Shown: piece after piece, positions 35,582 through 44,662 of the stretch
Layout: every line of letters starts with the position of its first letter
How positions within the stretch are numbered: position 1 is the stretch's first letter
NCBI RefSeq assembly: GCF_009846525.1
Contig: NZ_CP024621.1
Location: 3,286,001 to 3,350,000, forward strand
Length of the DNA stretch: 64,000 nucleotides
Direction: 5' to 3'
Source of the DNA: Halomonas meridiana
GTDB taxonomy: Bacteria > Pseudomonadota > Gammaproteobacteria > Pseudomonadales > Halomonadaceae
The notes under the pieces: generated by a model
Told to the model about the DNA's origin: nothing
Seen by the model: the letters and a program-made list of their open reading frames with translations, nothing else
The model's database searches: none
Translations under genes and position numbers: made by a program

Positions 35582-36523
35582 ATGTCTACCCAACAAGCAT
35601 CCACGTTTCGTTTAGTTACCCGCAGCGATTTTGATGGTTTGGTATGCGGTGCCCTGCTCAAGCACTTAGGCCTTATTGACGACATCACCTTCGTTCACCC
35701 GAAGGACATGCAGGATGGCAAGATTGCTATTGATGCCAACGACATCACTACCAACCTGCCCTATGTGCCCGGCTGCCACCTAGCGTTCGACCACCATCTC
35801 AGCGAGACCGTGCGTAACGTCGAGCGTGCCGACAACCACATCATTAATGCAGACGCCCCTTCCGCTGCCCGCGTGGTATGGGAGTACTACGGCGGCCACG
35901 AGGCCTTCCCCGCACGCTGGGACGATATGATGGAAGCCGTCGATAAGGGCGACTCTGCCCAGTTCAACAAAGATGAAATTCTCAACCCGCAGGGCTGGGT
36001 ACTGCTCAACTTCATCATGGACGCCCGCACGGGCCTGGGCCGCTTCCGCGACTTCCGCATCTCCAACTATCAGTTGATGATGAAGCTAATCGATTACTGC
36101 CGCGAGCACACCATCGACGAAATCCTCGCCCTTGACGATGTGCATGAGCGCACCACGCTTTACCGTGAGCATGAGCAGTTAGCAAAGGAGCAAATTGAGC
36201 GCTGCGCAACCGTGCATGGCAATGCGGTGGTACTGGATCTACGCAACGAAGAGACCATCTACGCCACCAACCGCTTCGTGATCTACGCCATGTACCCCGA
36301 CTGCAACATCTCGATTCACGTGATGTGGGGGCTCAAGCAGCAGAACACCGTGCTGGCGATTGGTAAATCGATCCTCAACCGCTCCAGCAACACCAACGTA
36401 GGCGAGCTGTGCTTAAGCTACGGTGGCGGCGGCCACCTAAATGCGGGCACCTGCCAAGTTGATAATGATCAGGCGGAGAGCGCGTTGGCGGAGATTGTTG
36501 AGAAGATTAATGCGGATGGGTAA
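35582..36523 (+). CDS. DHH family phosphoesterase (exopolyphosphatase-like)
   Basis: A 313-residue cytosolic protein of the DHH/DHHA1 superfamily. Motifs are TRSDFDGLVCGALL (D16 and D18 area), DHH at 70-72 in AFDHHLSE, and the C-terminal GGGGHLNAGTC of the DHHA1 substrate-binding part. Related proteins cleave nanoRNA, pAp, cyclic dinucleotide products or polyphosphate; which of these applies cannot be told. The start has GAGAAA upstream. The gene is convergent with the aldehyde dehydrogenase. Confidence 0.82.
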   Translation: MSTQQASTFRLVTRSDFDGLVCGALLKHLGLIDDITFVHPKDMQDGKIAIDANDITTNLPYVPGCHLAFDHHLSETVRNVERADNHIINADAPSAARVVWEYYGGHEAFPARWDDMMEAVDKGDSAQFNKDEILNPQGWVLLNFIMDARTGLGRFRDFRISNYQLMMKLIDYCREHTIDEILALDDVHERTTLYREHEQLAKEQIERCATVHGNAVVLDLRNEETIYATNRFVIYAMYPDCNISIHVMWGLKQQNTVLAIGKSILNRSSNTNVGELCLSYGGGGHLNAGTCQVDNDQAESALAEIVEKINADG

Positions 36524-36542
36524 AACGGGTACTTATCTGTCA

Positions 36543-36579
36543 TAAGTAGAGTGGCCGCTACTGGCGGCCACTCTACTTA
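36543..36579. terminator. 16-bp perfect hairpin between convergent genes
   Basis: TAAGTAGAGTGGCCGC is followed after five bases (TACTG) by its exact complement. It sits between the stops of the DHH gene (36523) and the aldehyde dehydrogenase (36591). Neither side has a T run, but its strength and place suggest a shared terminator or 3'-end block. Confidence 0.65.
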
Positions 36580-36590
36580 GTTAACGCAGG

Positions 36591-38036
36591 CTACTCAGCG
36601 CCAACCACATGCTTCACTTCCAAGTACGCACTCAGCCCCCAAGGGCCTAACTCACGCCCGATACCGCTGCGCTTGAAGCCACCCCAGGCAGTTTCGGGTA
36701 GCACGAGCTGCTCGCTGTTGTACCAAATGCTGCCTGCCTTCAACTGACGGCCAATGCGCTTGGCCCGCTCCGGGTCGCCGCTGATCACCGTGGCGGCGAG
36801 GCCAAAGTCACTGTCATTGGCAAGCTGAATCGCTTCGGCTTCGCTTGCCACGCTACGACCACAGAGCACGGGGCCGAAGATCTCTTCTTTCCACAGACGG
36901 CTCTCTACCGGCACATCACGGTACAGCGTGGGTGCTAGGAAGTAGCCTTGAGCGGGCAGAGTGCAGTGTTGTGCATCGCGTACCACCGTGAGCCCCTCCT
37001 GATCGGCAATATCCATGTAGCGCTGTACTGCATCGCGCTGCTTAACGCTGGTCAGTGGCCCTAAATCGGTGCCTTCGGCTAGCGGGTCGCCTAGCGTCAG
37101 CGCATCCATGCGTTCGGCAAGCGCAGCGTAGAGTGCTTCGGCGACGTCTTCGTGAACCAACAGACGCGAGGTGGCAGAGCAGATCTGACCGGCGTTGAAG
37201 TAAATACCCGCCATTACCCAATCAGCGGCTTGGGCGGGGTCCGCGTCTTCCATCACTAAAATGGGTGATTTACCGCCCAGCTCCAGCGACACACTCGCAG
37301 TGCGAGCGCTGGCAGCCTGCATCACCGCTTCGCCAACGCGGTTACTGCCGGTGAAGGAGATTTTATCCACGCCAGGGTGGTTAGTCAGCGGCGCACCGAT
37401 GCCCTCGCCGTCACCATTGAGCAGATTTAGCACGCCTGCAGGCAAGCCGATTTCCAGCGCGATCTCTGCCAGCACTTGTTCAGGCAGCGGCGTCACTTCT
37501 GAAGGTTTAAGTACCGCAGTGCAGCCCGCCGCTAGGGCAGGTGCCAGCTTCCAAGCACTGGTCACTAAAGGGAAGTTCCATGGCGCAATCAGCCCCACTA
37601 CCCCAACCGGGTCATGATACGTCCGCGCTTCAACGCCTTCCATGTCGACACTGACCCGCTCCCCTTGCCGGGCATCCAGCGCTTTGGCCTGCTGGGCGTA
37701 GTAGCGGTAGCATGCAATTGCATCGTCTAGGTCAATACCTGCTTCCACCAGTGGCTTACCGTTATTGGTGGCCGACAGTGTGATCAATGCCTCTCGACGA
37801 GACTCCAGCGCATCAGCAAACCCATCGAGGTAGTTGGCACGTGCGGCCCCACCCAACGCCTGCCATTCAGGTTGAGCCTGCTGGGCAGCTTTAACGGCAG
37901 CATCCACATCTGCCGCATCCCCTGCGGTGACCTGAGCAATACGCTCTTCGCGATAAGGATTCATCACATCGAGCAACCGGGTGCCCTTCGATGCAACCCA
38001 CTGGTTGTTGATGAACTGATGATTGAGTGTCTGCAT
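36591..38036 (-). CDS. NAD(P)-dependent aldehyde dehydrogenase, probable 4-guanidinobutanal dehydrogenase
   Basis: A 481-residue aldehyde dehydrogenase of the betaine-aldehyde/aminoaldehyde group. PWNFP (152-156), the general base Glu252 in LELGGKSP and the catalytic Cys286 in FNAGQICSA are all present. The gene starts 9 bases after the stop of a 2-ketoarginine decarboxylase-like gene and shares a cluster with guanidinobutyrase. In the arginine transaminase pathway the step between these two enzymes is oxidation of 4-guanidinobutanal to 4-guanidinobutanoate, done by KauB in Pseudomonas, so this is the inferred role. Other aminoaldehydes remain possible. Confidence 0.75.
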   Translation of the reverse strand: MQTLNHQFINNQWVASKGTRLLDVMNPYREERIAQVTAGDAADVDAAVKAAQQAQPEWQALGGAARANYLDGFADALESRREALITLSATNNGKPLVEAGIDLDDAIACYRYYAQQAKALDARQGERVSVDMEGVEARTYHDPVGVVGLIAPWNFPLVTSAWKLAPALAAGCTAVLKPSEVTPLPEQVLAEIALEIGLPAGVLNLLNGDGEGIGAPLTNHPGVDKISFTGSNRVGEAVMQAASARTASVSLELGGKSPILVMEDADPAQAADWVMAGIYFNAGQICSATSRLLVHEDVAEALYAALAERMDALTLGDPLAEGTDLGPLTSVKQRDAVQRYMDIADQEGLTVVRDAQHCTLPAQGYFLAPTLYRDVPVESRLWKEEIFGPVLCGRSVASEAEAIQLANDSDFGLAATVISGDPERAKRIGRQLKAGSIWYNSEQLVLPETAWGGFKRSGIGRELGPWGLSAYLEVKHVVGAE

Positions 38037-38045
38037 GGGAATACC

Positions 38046-39674
38046 CTAGTCAGAAAGTGAGCACGCGCGCTGCCAAGCAGCGGCGTCAATTTCGATCAGC
38101 AGCGGCCCGGTGGGAACGCGGTTGGCGAGTGCCTGGGAAAGCTCAGCGGGGCTCTCTACCAGCATGCCGGGGCAGCCAAAGCCTTCAGCCAGAGTCAGGA
38201 AGTTGGGTGCTTGAATATCGACCCCCAATCGCGCCACACCGTTGGCATCCATATAGCGGCGGATCTCTTCATAACCGGCGTTGTGCCATAGCACGATGAC
38301 CACGGGCAGGCGGGCTTCCACGGCGGTGGCGAGTTCCGAGAGCGTAAACATCACCCCGCCGTCTCCCACCAGCGCTACTACGGGTAGATCTGGCCGGGCT
38401 AGCTGCGCCCCTAATGCCGCAGGCAGCCCATAGCCTAGGGTGCCGTAACCGGTGGATGCATTGAAATAGCGGCGAGGCGCAGGCTGGCTGACGAGGTGGT
38501 TTCCGGCGTACACCGGGGCGGTGGAGTCGCCCACTAGAATGGCGTCAGGTAAGTGGTCGGCCAGCGTTTTATAGAGCGGAACGAAATCGCTAAACGCGGG
38601 ATCGTTGGCCAAATCTAAAGCGTTCAGAGCAGTGGCAGTCCGCTCGCCGCCCTGATGCTTCAGCGGCTCAGAAAAATGCGTTAGCAGAAGCTCCAAACTG
38701 CGCCCGGCATCGCCCACCAAACCAAGCGTGGTGCGCTGATTGCGCACCAGCTGCTCGGGATCAACGTCGATACGAATCAGCGCGCCGTTGAGGTGAAAAC
38801 CGTCGTCAAAAACGACGTCATAGTCGGTTTCGCCCAACTCGGTTCCTACTGCCAGAATCACATCCGCCTTAGCGGCTAGCTCCCTCACGGCGGGCAGAGC
38901 AGCATTGGCTCCTAGGTCCAGCGGGTGATCACGACCCAGCAGCCCCTTGGCGTTGATGGTTGTCACCGTGGGAGCATCCAACTGCTCTACCAGTGCTCGT
39001 GCGGCATCAGGCGCTGAGACACAGCCACCGCCCAACAGTACCAGAGGCAGCTTCGCCGCCTTAAGTAGCCGAGCCGCCTCGGCCAGCCCTTCCGGGTCGG
39101 GAGCCGCGCGGTATAGCGTGGGCGCTTGCCAGCTAGTCGGCACGCTGACGGGCGCATTAAACAGATCAATGGGGATTTCAATATGCACCGGGCCTGGGCG
39201 CGCGCCGTTGAAAACGGCAAAGGCACGGGCCAACACCTCGGGTAGCGTGCTGGCATCCAGCAACGTGTGGCTAAAGCGCGCCACGCCGCTAATCATCTGT
39301 TGCTGGCTGGGCAGTTCGTGCAATCGCCCCTGGCCTAAGCCCAAGGTATCGCGGCGATTAACGCTGGAGATCACCAGCATGGGGATGGAGTCCGCCAGGG
39401 CTTGGCCCATGGCGGTGGCAATATTGGTCATCCCCGGCCCGGTGATAATTAAACACACACCTGGCTGACCGCTGGCACGGGCATAGCCATCGGCCATAAA
39501 CCCCGCTCCCTGCTCATGGCGCGGAGTGATATGCGCTACCTCACTGCCTTCCAGGCCACGGTACAGCTCCACCGTGTGCACACCGGGAATGCCGAACAGC
39601 GCGCGCACGCCGTAAGTATCGCGCAGCAGGTGGATCAACAGGTCGGCGCAGGTCATTGTTGTTGACTCGTTCAT
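38046..39674 (-). CDS. aruI: TPP-dependent decarboxylase, probable 5-guanidino-2-oxopentanoate (2-ketoarginine) decarboxylase
   Basis: A 542-residue thiamine diphosphate enzyme of the acetolactate synthase fold. The activating Glu54 is in RHEQGAGFMADGYARASG; the TPP-Mg motif is GDGG (437-440) to N465-A-G-Y. The N-terminal FGIPGVHTVELYRGL resembles AruI, the enzyme that decarboxylates 2-ketoarginine to 4-guanidinobutanal. The adjacent aldehyde dehydrogenase and guanidinobutyrase strongly favour this over valine/isoleucine synthesis, and no ilvN-type subunit is present. ATG 39674 follows AAGGGG by 8 bases. Confidence 0.78.
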   Translation of the reverse strand: MNESTTMTCADLLIHLLRDTYGVRALFGIPGVHTVELYRGLEGSEVAHITPRHEQGAGFMADGYARASGQPGVCLIITGPGMTNIATAMGQALADSIPMLVISSVNRRDTLGLGQGRLHELPSQQQMISGVARFSHTLLDASTLPEVLARAFAVFNGARPGPVHIEIPIDLFNAPVSVPTSWQAPTLYRAAPDPEGLAEAARLLKAAKLPLVLLGGGCVSAPDAARALVEQLDAPTVTTINAKGLLGRDHPLDLGANAALPAVRELAAKADVILAVGTELGETDYDVVFDDGFHLNGALIRIDVDPEQLVRNQRTTLGLVGDAGRSLELLLTHFSEPLKHQGGERTATALNALDLANDPAFSDFVPLYKTLADHLPDAILVGDSTAPVYAGNHLVSQPAPRRYFNASTGYGTLGYGLPAALGAQLARPDLPVVALVGDGGVMFTLSELATAVEARLPVVIVLWHNAGYEEIRRYMDANGVARLGVDIQAPNFLTLAEGFGCPGMLVESPAELSQALANRVPTGPLLIEIDAAAWQRACSLSD

Positions 39675-39684
39675 ACCAGGCCCC

Positions 39685-41067
39685 TTAGAAGAAAAACGTG
39701 TGGGCCATAAAGGCGATGATCGGCAGCGTAATCGCGGTACGCAGCAGGAATACCACGGCCAGCTCCCAGAACTTGATGGGAATCTTCGACTTGAGCAGCA
39801 GCGCGCCAATCTCCGACATATAGACCAGCTGCGTCATGGAAAGGCAGGCAATCACAAAGCGGGTCAGCTCGCTTTCAATGTTGGTGGCCAGCACCGCTGG
39901 CAAGAACATGTCGGCAAAGCCGACGAGTGTGGCAGGGGCGGCCGCCTGGGCTTCGGGAATACGCAGCAGCTCCAGCACTGGCACCATGGGGTAGGAGAGC
40001 CAGGTAAACAGCGGCGTGAACTCGGCCAAAATCAGCGCTACGGTGCCAATCGCAAACACCAGAGGCAGCAGCGTCAGGAAGATATCGATAACGTTAAGCA
40101 GCGCCAACCGGGCCAGCTCTTTTGGCCCTGGTGCGCCCGCCGCGCGGCGGGTTGCCTGCAGCAGGCTGTAGCGGAACAGGCCCACGTTTTCGGTGCGCTC
40201 TTCGCTTAACTGGCAGCCGACCGGCTCGTAATAGTCATCAGATTTACGCGACAGCGGCGGAATCCGCGAGACGATGACAGCTGCCATCAACCCAGAAACC
40301 ACTACCGTGAAATAAAACTGTACGAAGAGGTGGTTGATCTCGACAAAGTTTGTTACCAGCAAGCTGAAAGCGATGGAAGCAACGGAGAAGTTGGTCGCGA
40401 TCACCGAAGCCTCGCGGCCGTTATAGTAGCCCTGCTCGTACTGCTGTGCGGTAATCAAAACGCCTACCGTACCGGAGCCCATCCATGACGCAGTGGCATC
40501 AATCGTGCTGCGCCCCGGCAGGTTAAAGATGACCCGGAACGGCTTACGCACCATGGTGCCAATAAACTCCATAAAGCCGAACTCGACCAGAAAAGGCAGT
40601 AGCAGCGCGGCAAAGAAAAAGAACGTCAGTAGCACGGGTGCCAGATCATTAAGCATCACTCCGCCCGTGTAAGACGCTGTGACAACTTCGGGGCCGAACT
40701 GGAAAAACGTCATGATGACGAAGATCGCACCGAGTATCCGCAGCGCTACCCAAATAGCCCCTACGTCGAACATATCTTTAAAGTGGCCTTGCTGTGCCCA
40801 GCCAGGCTTTGCGACCTTCACATAGAGCGTCACGATGACGGATAGACACAGCACACATAGTGCAATCGCGGGCAGTGCAGCGCCCAAAAGCGACTGCAGG
40901 CCATCGGCCATTAACCCCATGCCGATATTGATCGAATCACCGACTTGAAACGGCACCAGAAAAAGCAGTACGCCCATCAGCGAAGGCAGCAAAAACTTTA
41001 GAAGATGTGCTCGGGGGATCAATGAGGACGAAGTGGGTTCTTCCGACTTCGCTTGAGAATAAGACAT
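39685..41067 (-). CDS. YjiH-type membrane protein (nucleoside-recognition Gate domain)
   Basis: A polytopic inner-membrane protein of about 460 residues with roughly ten hydrophobic segments. The N-terminal KFLLPSLMGVLLFLVPF and the central WMGSGTVGVLITAQQYEQGYY region match YjiH/Gate-domain proteins, a family of poorly known transporters. It lies between guanidinobutyrase and the decarboxylase in the same direction, 10 bases before the decarboxylase, so import of arginine, agmatine or a guanidino acid is plausible but inferred. AGGTGA lies 7 bases before ATG 41067. Confidence 0.75.
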   Translation of the reverse strand: MSYSQAKSEEPTSSSLIPRAHLLKFLLPSLMGVLLFLVPFQVGDSINIGMGLMADGLQSLLGAALPAIALCVLCLSVIVTLYVKVAKPGWAQQGHFKDMFDVGAIWVALRILGAIFVIMTFFQFGPEVVTASYTGGVMLNDLAPVLLTFFFFAALLLPFLVEFGFMEFIGTMVRKPFRVIFNLPGRSTIDATASWMGSGTVGVLITAQQYEQGYYNGREASVIATNFSVASIAFSLLVTNFVEINHLFVQFYFTVVVSGLMAAVIVSRIPPLSRKSDDYYEPVGCQLSEERTENVGLFRYSLLQATRRAAGAPGPKELARLALLNVIDIFLTLLPLVFAIGTVALILAEFTPLFTWLSYPMVPVLELLRIPEAQAAAPATLVGFADMFLPAVLATNIESELTRFVIACLSMTQLVYMSEIGALLLKSKIPIKFWELAVVFLLRTAITLPIIAFMAHTFFF

Positions 41068-41116
41068 ACGGTTCACCTGTTGGATGTGATTATTGGAGGT
41101 GGGCTGGCGGCGTCCT

Positions 41117-41139
41117 GAAGGGAAGCGCGGCTTCCCTTC
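41117..41139. terminator. 10-bp hairpin between gbuA and the YjiH-type gene
   Basis: GAAGGGAAGC and GCTTCCCTTC form a perfect stem with loop GCG. No T run follows on the transcribed (minus) side. It may stabilise the gbuA message end or tune read-through into the transporter gene. Confidence 0.55.
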
Positions 41140-41202
41140 TTATGTTTTGTCATCTGCGCCTTGTTAGGTCAGCGCTTTTTCACGAACACGTGCATGCTAG
41201 GT

Positions 41203-42153
41203 TTAGGCGTTACGCTTAACGCCCGGCAGTACGCAGAGCATTTCATACAGCAGCGTGGCACCCATCAGGGCCGTATTACCGCTGGGGTCATAAGGCGGTG
41301 ATACCTCTACTAAGTCACCACCGACGATGTTCAAGCCAGCGGTGCCCCGCACAATTTCCAAGCCTTGGGCAGAGGTTAGGCCGCCCATTTCCACGGTGCC
41401 GGTACCGGGGGCAACGGAGGGGTCTAAGCCATCGATATCAAAGCTGATATACACGGGGATATCGCCCATTTGTTCGCGCACTTCCGCCATCAATGGCGCC
41501 AGCGAGCGGTGCCAGCACTCCTCAGCCTGCACCACACGGAAACCCTGCTCGCGGCACCAGTCGAAATCTTCAGGGGCATAACCGGTCCCGCGCAGGCCAA
41601 TTTGCACGACCTTGTTATGGGCGAGTAACCCTTCCTCCTGGGCACGGCGGAACGGCGTGCCGTGCGCAATGGGTTCGCCAAACATGTGCTCGTTCACATC
41701 CGCGTGGGCATCGATATGAATCAACCCCACCGGGCCGTGTTTTTTCGCCATGGCACGCAGAATGGGTAGCGTCAGCGTATGCTCGCCGCCCAGGGTTAAC
41801 GGAATGCAGTCGTGCTTGAGCACGTCGTCATAGAAGGCGGTGATGATGTCGACGCTTTTCGGCAGGTGAAAGGTGTTGATGGGCACATCGCCGATATCGG
41901 CTACCTGAAGGCGCTCGAACGGCGCGGCGCCTGTCGCCATGTTGTAAGGGCGCAACATGCGCGACTCATCGCGAATCTGCCGTGGCCCTAGGCGCGTACC
42001 CGGGCGATTCGACGTACCGATATCCATGGGTATACCGATAAAAGCCGCATCCAGCCCTTCGGCACTCTCTTGCGTGGGCAGGCGCATCATGGTGGCAGGC
42101 CCCGCAAAGCGCGGCATGGTGTTGCCGCCCAGCGGCTGATTAAAGTCCGACAT
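41203..42153 (-). CDS. gbuA: Guanidinobutyrase (ureohydrolase family)
   Basis: A 316-residue Mn-dependent ureohydrolase. The ligand motifs are GGEHT (His125), HIDAHADVNEH (Asp148, His150, Asp152) and SFDIDGLDP near 240. The opening NQPLGGNTMPRF and RPYNMATGAAPFE resemble Pseudomonas GbuA, which splits 4-guanidinobutanoate into GABA and urea, more than SpeB agmatinase. The start is ATG 42153, about 7 bases after AAGGAGA, with a second ATG directly before it. It is first in the minus-strand cluster and has a sigma-54 promoter. Confidence 0.85.
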   Translation of the reverse strand: MSDFNQPLGGNTMPRFAGPATMMRLPTQESAEGLDAAFIGIPMDIGTSNRPGTRLGPRQIRDESRMLRPYNMATGAAPFERLQVADIGDVPINTFHLPKSVDIITAFYDDVLKHDCIPLTLGGEHTLTLPILRAMAKKHGPVGLIHIDAHADVNEHMFGEPIAHGTPFRRAQEEGLLAHNKVVQIGLRGTGYAPEDFDWCREQGFRVVQAEECWHRSLAPLMAEVREQMGDIPVYISFDIDGLDPSVAPGTGTVEMGGLTSAQGLEIVRGTAGLNIVGGDLVEVSPPYDPSGNTALMGATLLYEMLCVLPGVKRNA

Positions 42154-42231
42154 CATTCTCTCCTTGGATTTATTGTGGCCAGCCTGACGGGCCTGGCGCT
42201 TTAGCGATTTATCTAGCTCATACACAGGTAC

Positions 42232-42248
42232 TGCACAGACCATGCCAA
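42232..42248 (-). promoter_or_regulatory. Sigma-54 (-24/-12) promoter of gbuA
   Basis: On the minus strand the site reads TTGGCATGGTCTGTGCA. The -24 GG and -12 GC are separated by exactly ten bases, and it differs from YTGGCACGRNNNTTGCW at two positions only. It lies 79-95 bases upstream of the gbuA start, beside a divergent sigma-54 activator gene. Confidence 0.85.
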
Positions 42249-42288
42249 GTCACCCGCGCTGATAAATAGGTAGGTTTACCGGCTTATC

Positions 42289-42355
42289 GATGCAAAAATG
42301 AATCAATCAACCAATGAAATGATGCAATAGTGAATCAACGAGTCACATTTGCATC
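42289..42355. promoter_or_regulatory. Three copies of a GATGCA-N4-TGAATC dyad (probable activator sites)
   Basis: Two direct copies on the plus strand, 42289-42304 and 42321-42336, agree at 16 of 18 bases when two flanking bases are included. A third, inverted copy lies at 42340-42355 (GATGCAAATGTGACTC on the minus strand). Each copy is an imperfect dyad with a 4-base centre. Centres are 32 and 19 bases apart, upstream of the sigma-54 promoter and just before the activator gene. Confidence 0.75.
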
Positions 42356-42406
42356 ACTCCGTTCATCCAACGATATAAAAGCGGCTGCGATAGATAAGGA
42401 GGACGT

Positions 42407-43837
42407 ATGAGCGAAATCGACAGGCGTGTACTGCAAACCATTGTGGAAACCGCCAATGACCACTTCTTCATTGTCAGTGGCGATGGGCAGATCTTGGATA
42501 TCAGCCCCGGTGCTGAGGCGGTGTACGGCGTATCGCGAGAAGAGCTTCTTTCAAGCAGTGTTCAGCAATTGCAGGCGGCCGGTGTTTTGAAACCTTCCAT
42601 TACCATGGAAGTGATGCGCACCCGCCAGCCTGCCCAGTTGATGCAAATCACCGGCACGGGCCGCCGCGTTATCGCAGAAGCCTACCCGGTGTTCGTTAAC
42701 GGTACGCTAGAGCGCATTATCAGCCGCCCACGGGATTTAACCGATTTGCAGCTGCTGCAAGATGAGTATGCCCTGCTGCAAAAACGCTTTAGCGAGCACT
42801 TAAAACGCAGCCAAGCTGCGCCCGATGCCGAAGAGCAGGCGCTGGATGACGCGTTAGATAACTTACAGGTCAGAAGCCATGTGATGCGCGAAATTGCCCT
42901 GCTGCTCAAGCGTGTCGCGCCGTCGGATGCCAACGTCCTGATGCTCGGCGAATCCGGCGTGGGTAAGACCGCGTTTGCCAAGCAGCTTCACCGCTGGAGC
43001 CAGCGCTGCGACGGCCCCTTTATTGAAGTGAACTGCGCGGCAATCCCGGAAAATCTGTTTGAGTCCGAAATGTTTGGCTATCAGCCCGGCGCCTTCAGCG
43101 GTGCAGCCCGACAAGGCAAAGCGGGGCTGTTAGAACAGGCCGAAGGCGGCACGCTGTTTCTGGACGAAATCGGCGAGCTGCCGCTGCTGATGCAAACCAA
43201 GCTGCTTAAAGTCATTCAGGATGGCAGCTTGACCCGCCTAGGTGATACGCGCTCCCGTCGGGTCGATTTTCGCTTGGTAGTGGCAACCAATCAGGATTTG
43301 GGCAAGCAGGTAGAAGCGGGGCTTTTCCGCCTGGATCTTTATTACCGCCTCAACGTCATTCCCGTCACCCTGCCACCTTTGCGCGAACGACGTGAGGATA
43401 TTCCCGACTTAGTGGAAGCGTGCTTACAACGGCTGAACCAGCGCTACGGGAGGCAGAAAATTCTCGGTAATCAAGTCTGGTCGACACTCATGGGCAGCGA
43501 CTGGCCGGGTAATGTTAGGGAGCTGGAAAACTGGCTGGAAAGAGCCTGGCTTTCAAGCCCAACGGATCAAATCGAGGAGCCCGCCGCACTCCCTCACGCC
43601 GAGCAGCCACCGGCTAACTTGCCGAGCGCCTCGCCAGCAACGTCGGCAGTAGCACTCGACCCCCAGGAAACCCTCAAGCAGTACCTAGCGCGGCTGGAGC
43701 GTGAAACGCTTGAAGAGTTATGCCATACGCTACCCAGCACCTACGCCATCGCTGAACGGCTGGGCATCAGCCAATCCAGTGTGGTGCGCAGGCTGCAGCA
43801 GTACAGTCTTAACGCTCCCCAGCGCCAGCCCAGATAA
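42407..43837 (+). CDS. PAS domain sigma-54-dependent transcriptional activator
   Basis: A 476-residue enhancer-binding protein of the RocR type. Residues 10-115 form a PAS sensor ([25 protein letters not shown] is its start). The AAA+ domain has Walker A GESGVGKT (181-188), the sigma-54 contact loop as GAFSGA (228-233; Ser replaces the usual Thr) and Walker B LFLDEIGE (250-257). A C-terminal Fis-like helix-turn-helix ([16 protein letters not shown]) binds DNA. It is divergent from gbuA, so it probably activates the guanidinobutyrate cluster, with a ligand sensed by PAS. AAGGAGG precedes ATG. Confidence 0.9.
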   Translation: MSEIDRRVLQTIVETANDHFFIVSGDGQILDISPGAEAVYGVSREELLSSSVQQLQAAGVLKPSITMEVMRTRQPAQLMQITGTGRRVIAEAYPVFVNGTLERIISRPRDLTDLQLLQDEYALLQKRFSEHLKRSQAAPDAEEQALDDALDNLQVRSHVMREIALLLKRVAPSDANVLMLGESGVGKTAFAKQLHRWSQRCDGPFIEVNCAAIPENLFESEMFGYQPGAFSGAARQGKAGLLEQAEGGTLFLDEIGELPLLMQTKLLKVIQDGSLTRLGDTRSRRVDFRLVVATNQDLGKQVEAGLFRLDLYYRLNVIPVTLPPLRERREDIPDLVEACLQRLNQRYGRQKILGNQVWSTLMGSDWPGNVRELENWLERAWLSSPTDQIEEPAALPHAEQPPANLPSASPATSAVALDPQETLKQYLARLERETLEELCHTLPSTYAIAERLGISQSSVVRRLQQYSLNAPQRQPR

Positions 43838-43946
43838 CACACGCGGTAGGCATAATTACACGCAGAGACTGTCAGGCCATCGACTCGCCCAAGCCTGACC
43901 GAGAAGGCAGGAGCTCTGAAAGCTTCCCAGGATCAGTTAATCATCC

Positions 43947-44662
43947 TCAAGCCATGACCCGTTCCAGCCGCTGCTTGCGCCGTTCCCAGTCCGGCATCAC
44001 CTGCTCTAGCAGCTCGAAAAATGCCGGGCCGTGGTGGGGTTCGACGCGGTGGCAAAGCTCATGGGTGATCACATAATCGATGGCGTCCACCGGCGCTTGA
44101 ACGAGACGGCGATTGAGCAGTAGGCGGCCGGCGGGAGACATGGACCCCCAACGCTGCTGAATCCGACGCACGATGATCCCGATCGGGCGAAATGACTGCG
44201 GCAACGCGAAGCGGGCCAGACAGTGTTCGAGCCGCTCCGGGAACTTGAGGTGCGCCCGCTCTCGATACCAGGCTTCGACCAGTTCGCGCGTCGTCTCAGG
44301 GCTGTGGGGCGAGGGGTCTGCACGACAATGAAGCCCCGGATCAGCTTCACACGCTTGTGCGTATGCGGGATCACTTTCAGGCGATACTGCCGTCCGAGGT
44401 AGAGGTGCGTCTCACCGGCGAGATACTGCCGCTCGGGTGTCCGCGGCAGGAACTGTGAGAAATAGCGCTGCTGCCGCACCACCCAAGCAGCGCGCTTGCG
44501 CAGCCTGGCCTCGATGGCCGCCAACGGCGTTTCCAAGGGGGCTGCGATCATCACCGAGGCGTCCGGCTCGACGGCGATTTCGAGCGTCTTTCTGGGGCGG
44601 CGTTTGACCTCGTAGTGAATCTCCTGGGCGCCATAGCGCAGGCAGTGACGTTCCCGAGTCAT
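43947..44662 (-). pseudogene. YgjP-type zinc metallopeptidase gene, frameshifted
   Basis: The ATG at 44662 overlaps the hsdR stop (ATGA). Frame one encodes MTRERHCLRYGAQEIHYEVK to VVQTPRP. Around 44305-44320 the frame shifts: the rest of the protein (SPETTRELVEAWYRERAHLKFPERLE and on to the HELCHRVEPHHG zinc site) continues in another frame to 43947. A one-base change near the CCCCTCGCCCC tract restores a full protein of about 237 residues. Genes of this SprT/M48-like family commonly follow hsdR. It is either a recent pseudogene, a sequencing error, or a programmed slip. Confidence 0.8.

Noticed and set aside
38046-39674. Reading the TPP enzyme as acetolactate synthase large subunit (IlvB/IlvI)
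   Set aside because: No small subunit gene, AruI-like N terminus, and guanidinobutyrase and aldehyde dehydrogenase neighbours point to 2-ketoarginine decarboxylase.
41203-42153. Reading the ureohydrolase as agmatinase (SpeB)
   Set aside because: The N-terminal PLGGN-MPRF and NMATGAAPF blocks and the pathway neighbours fit guanidinobutyrase better; agmatinase activity cannot be fully excluded.
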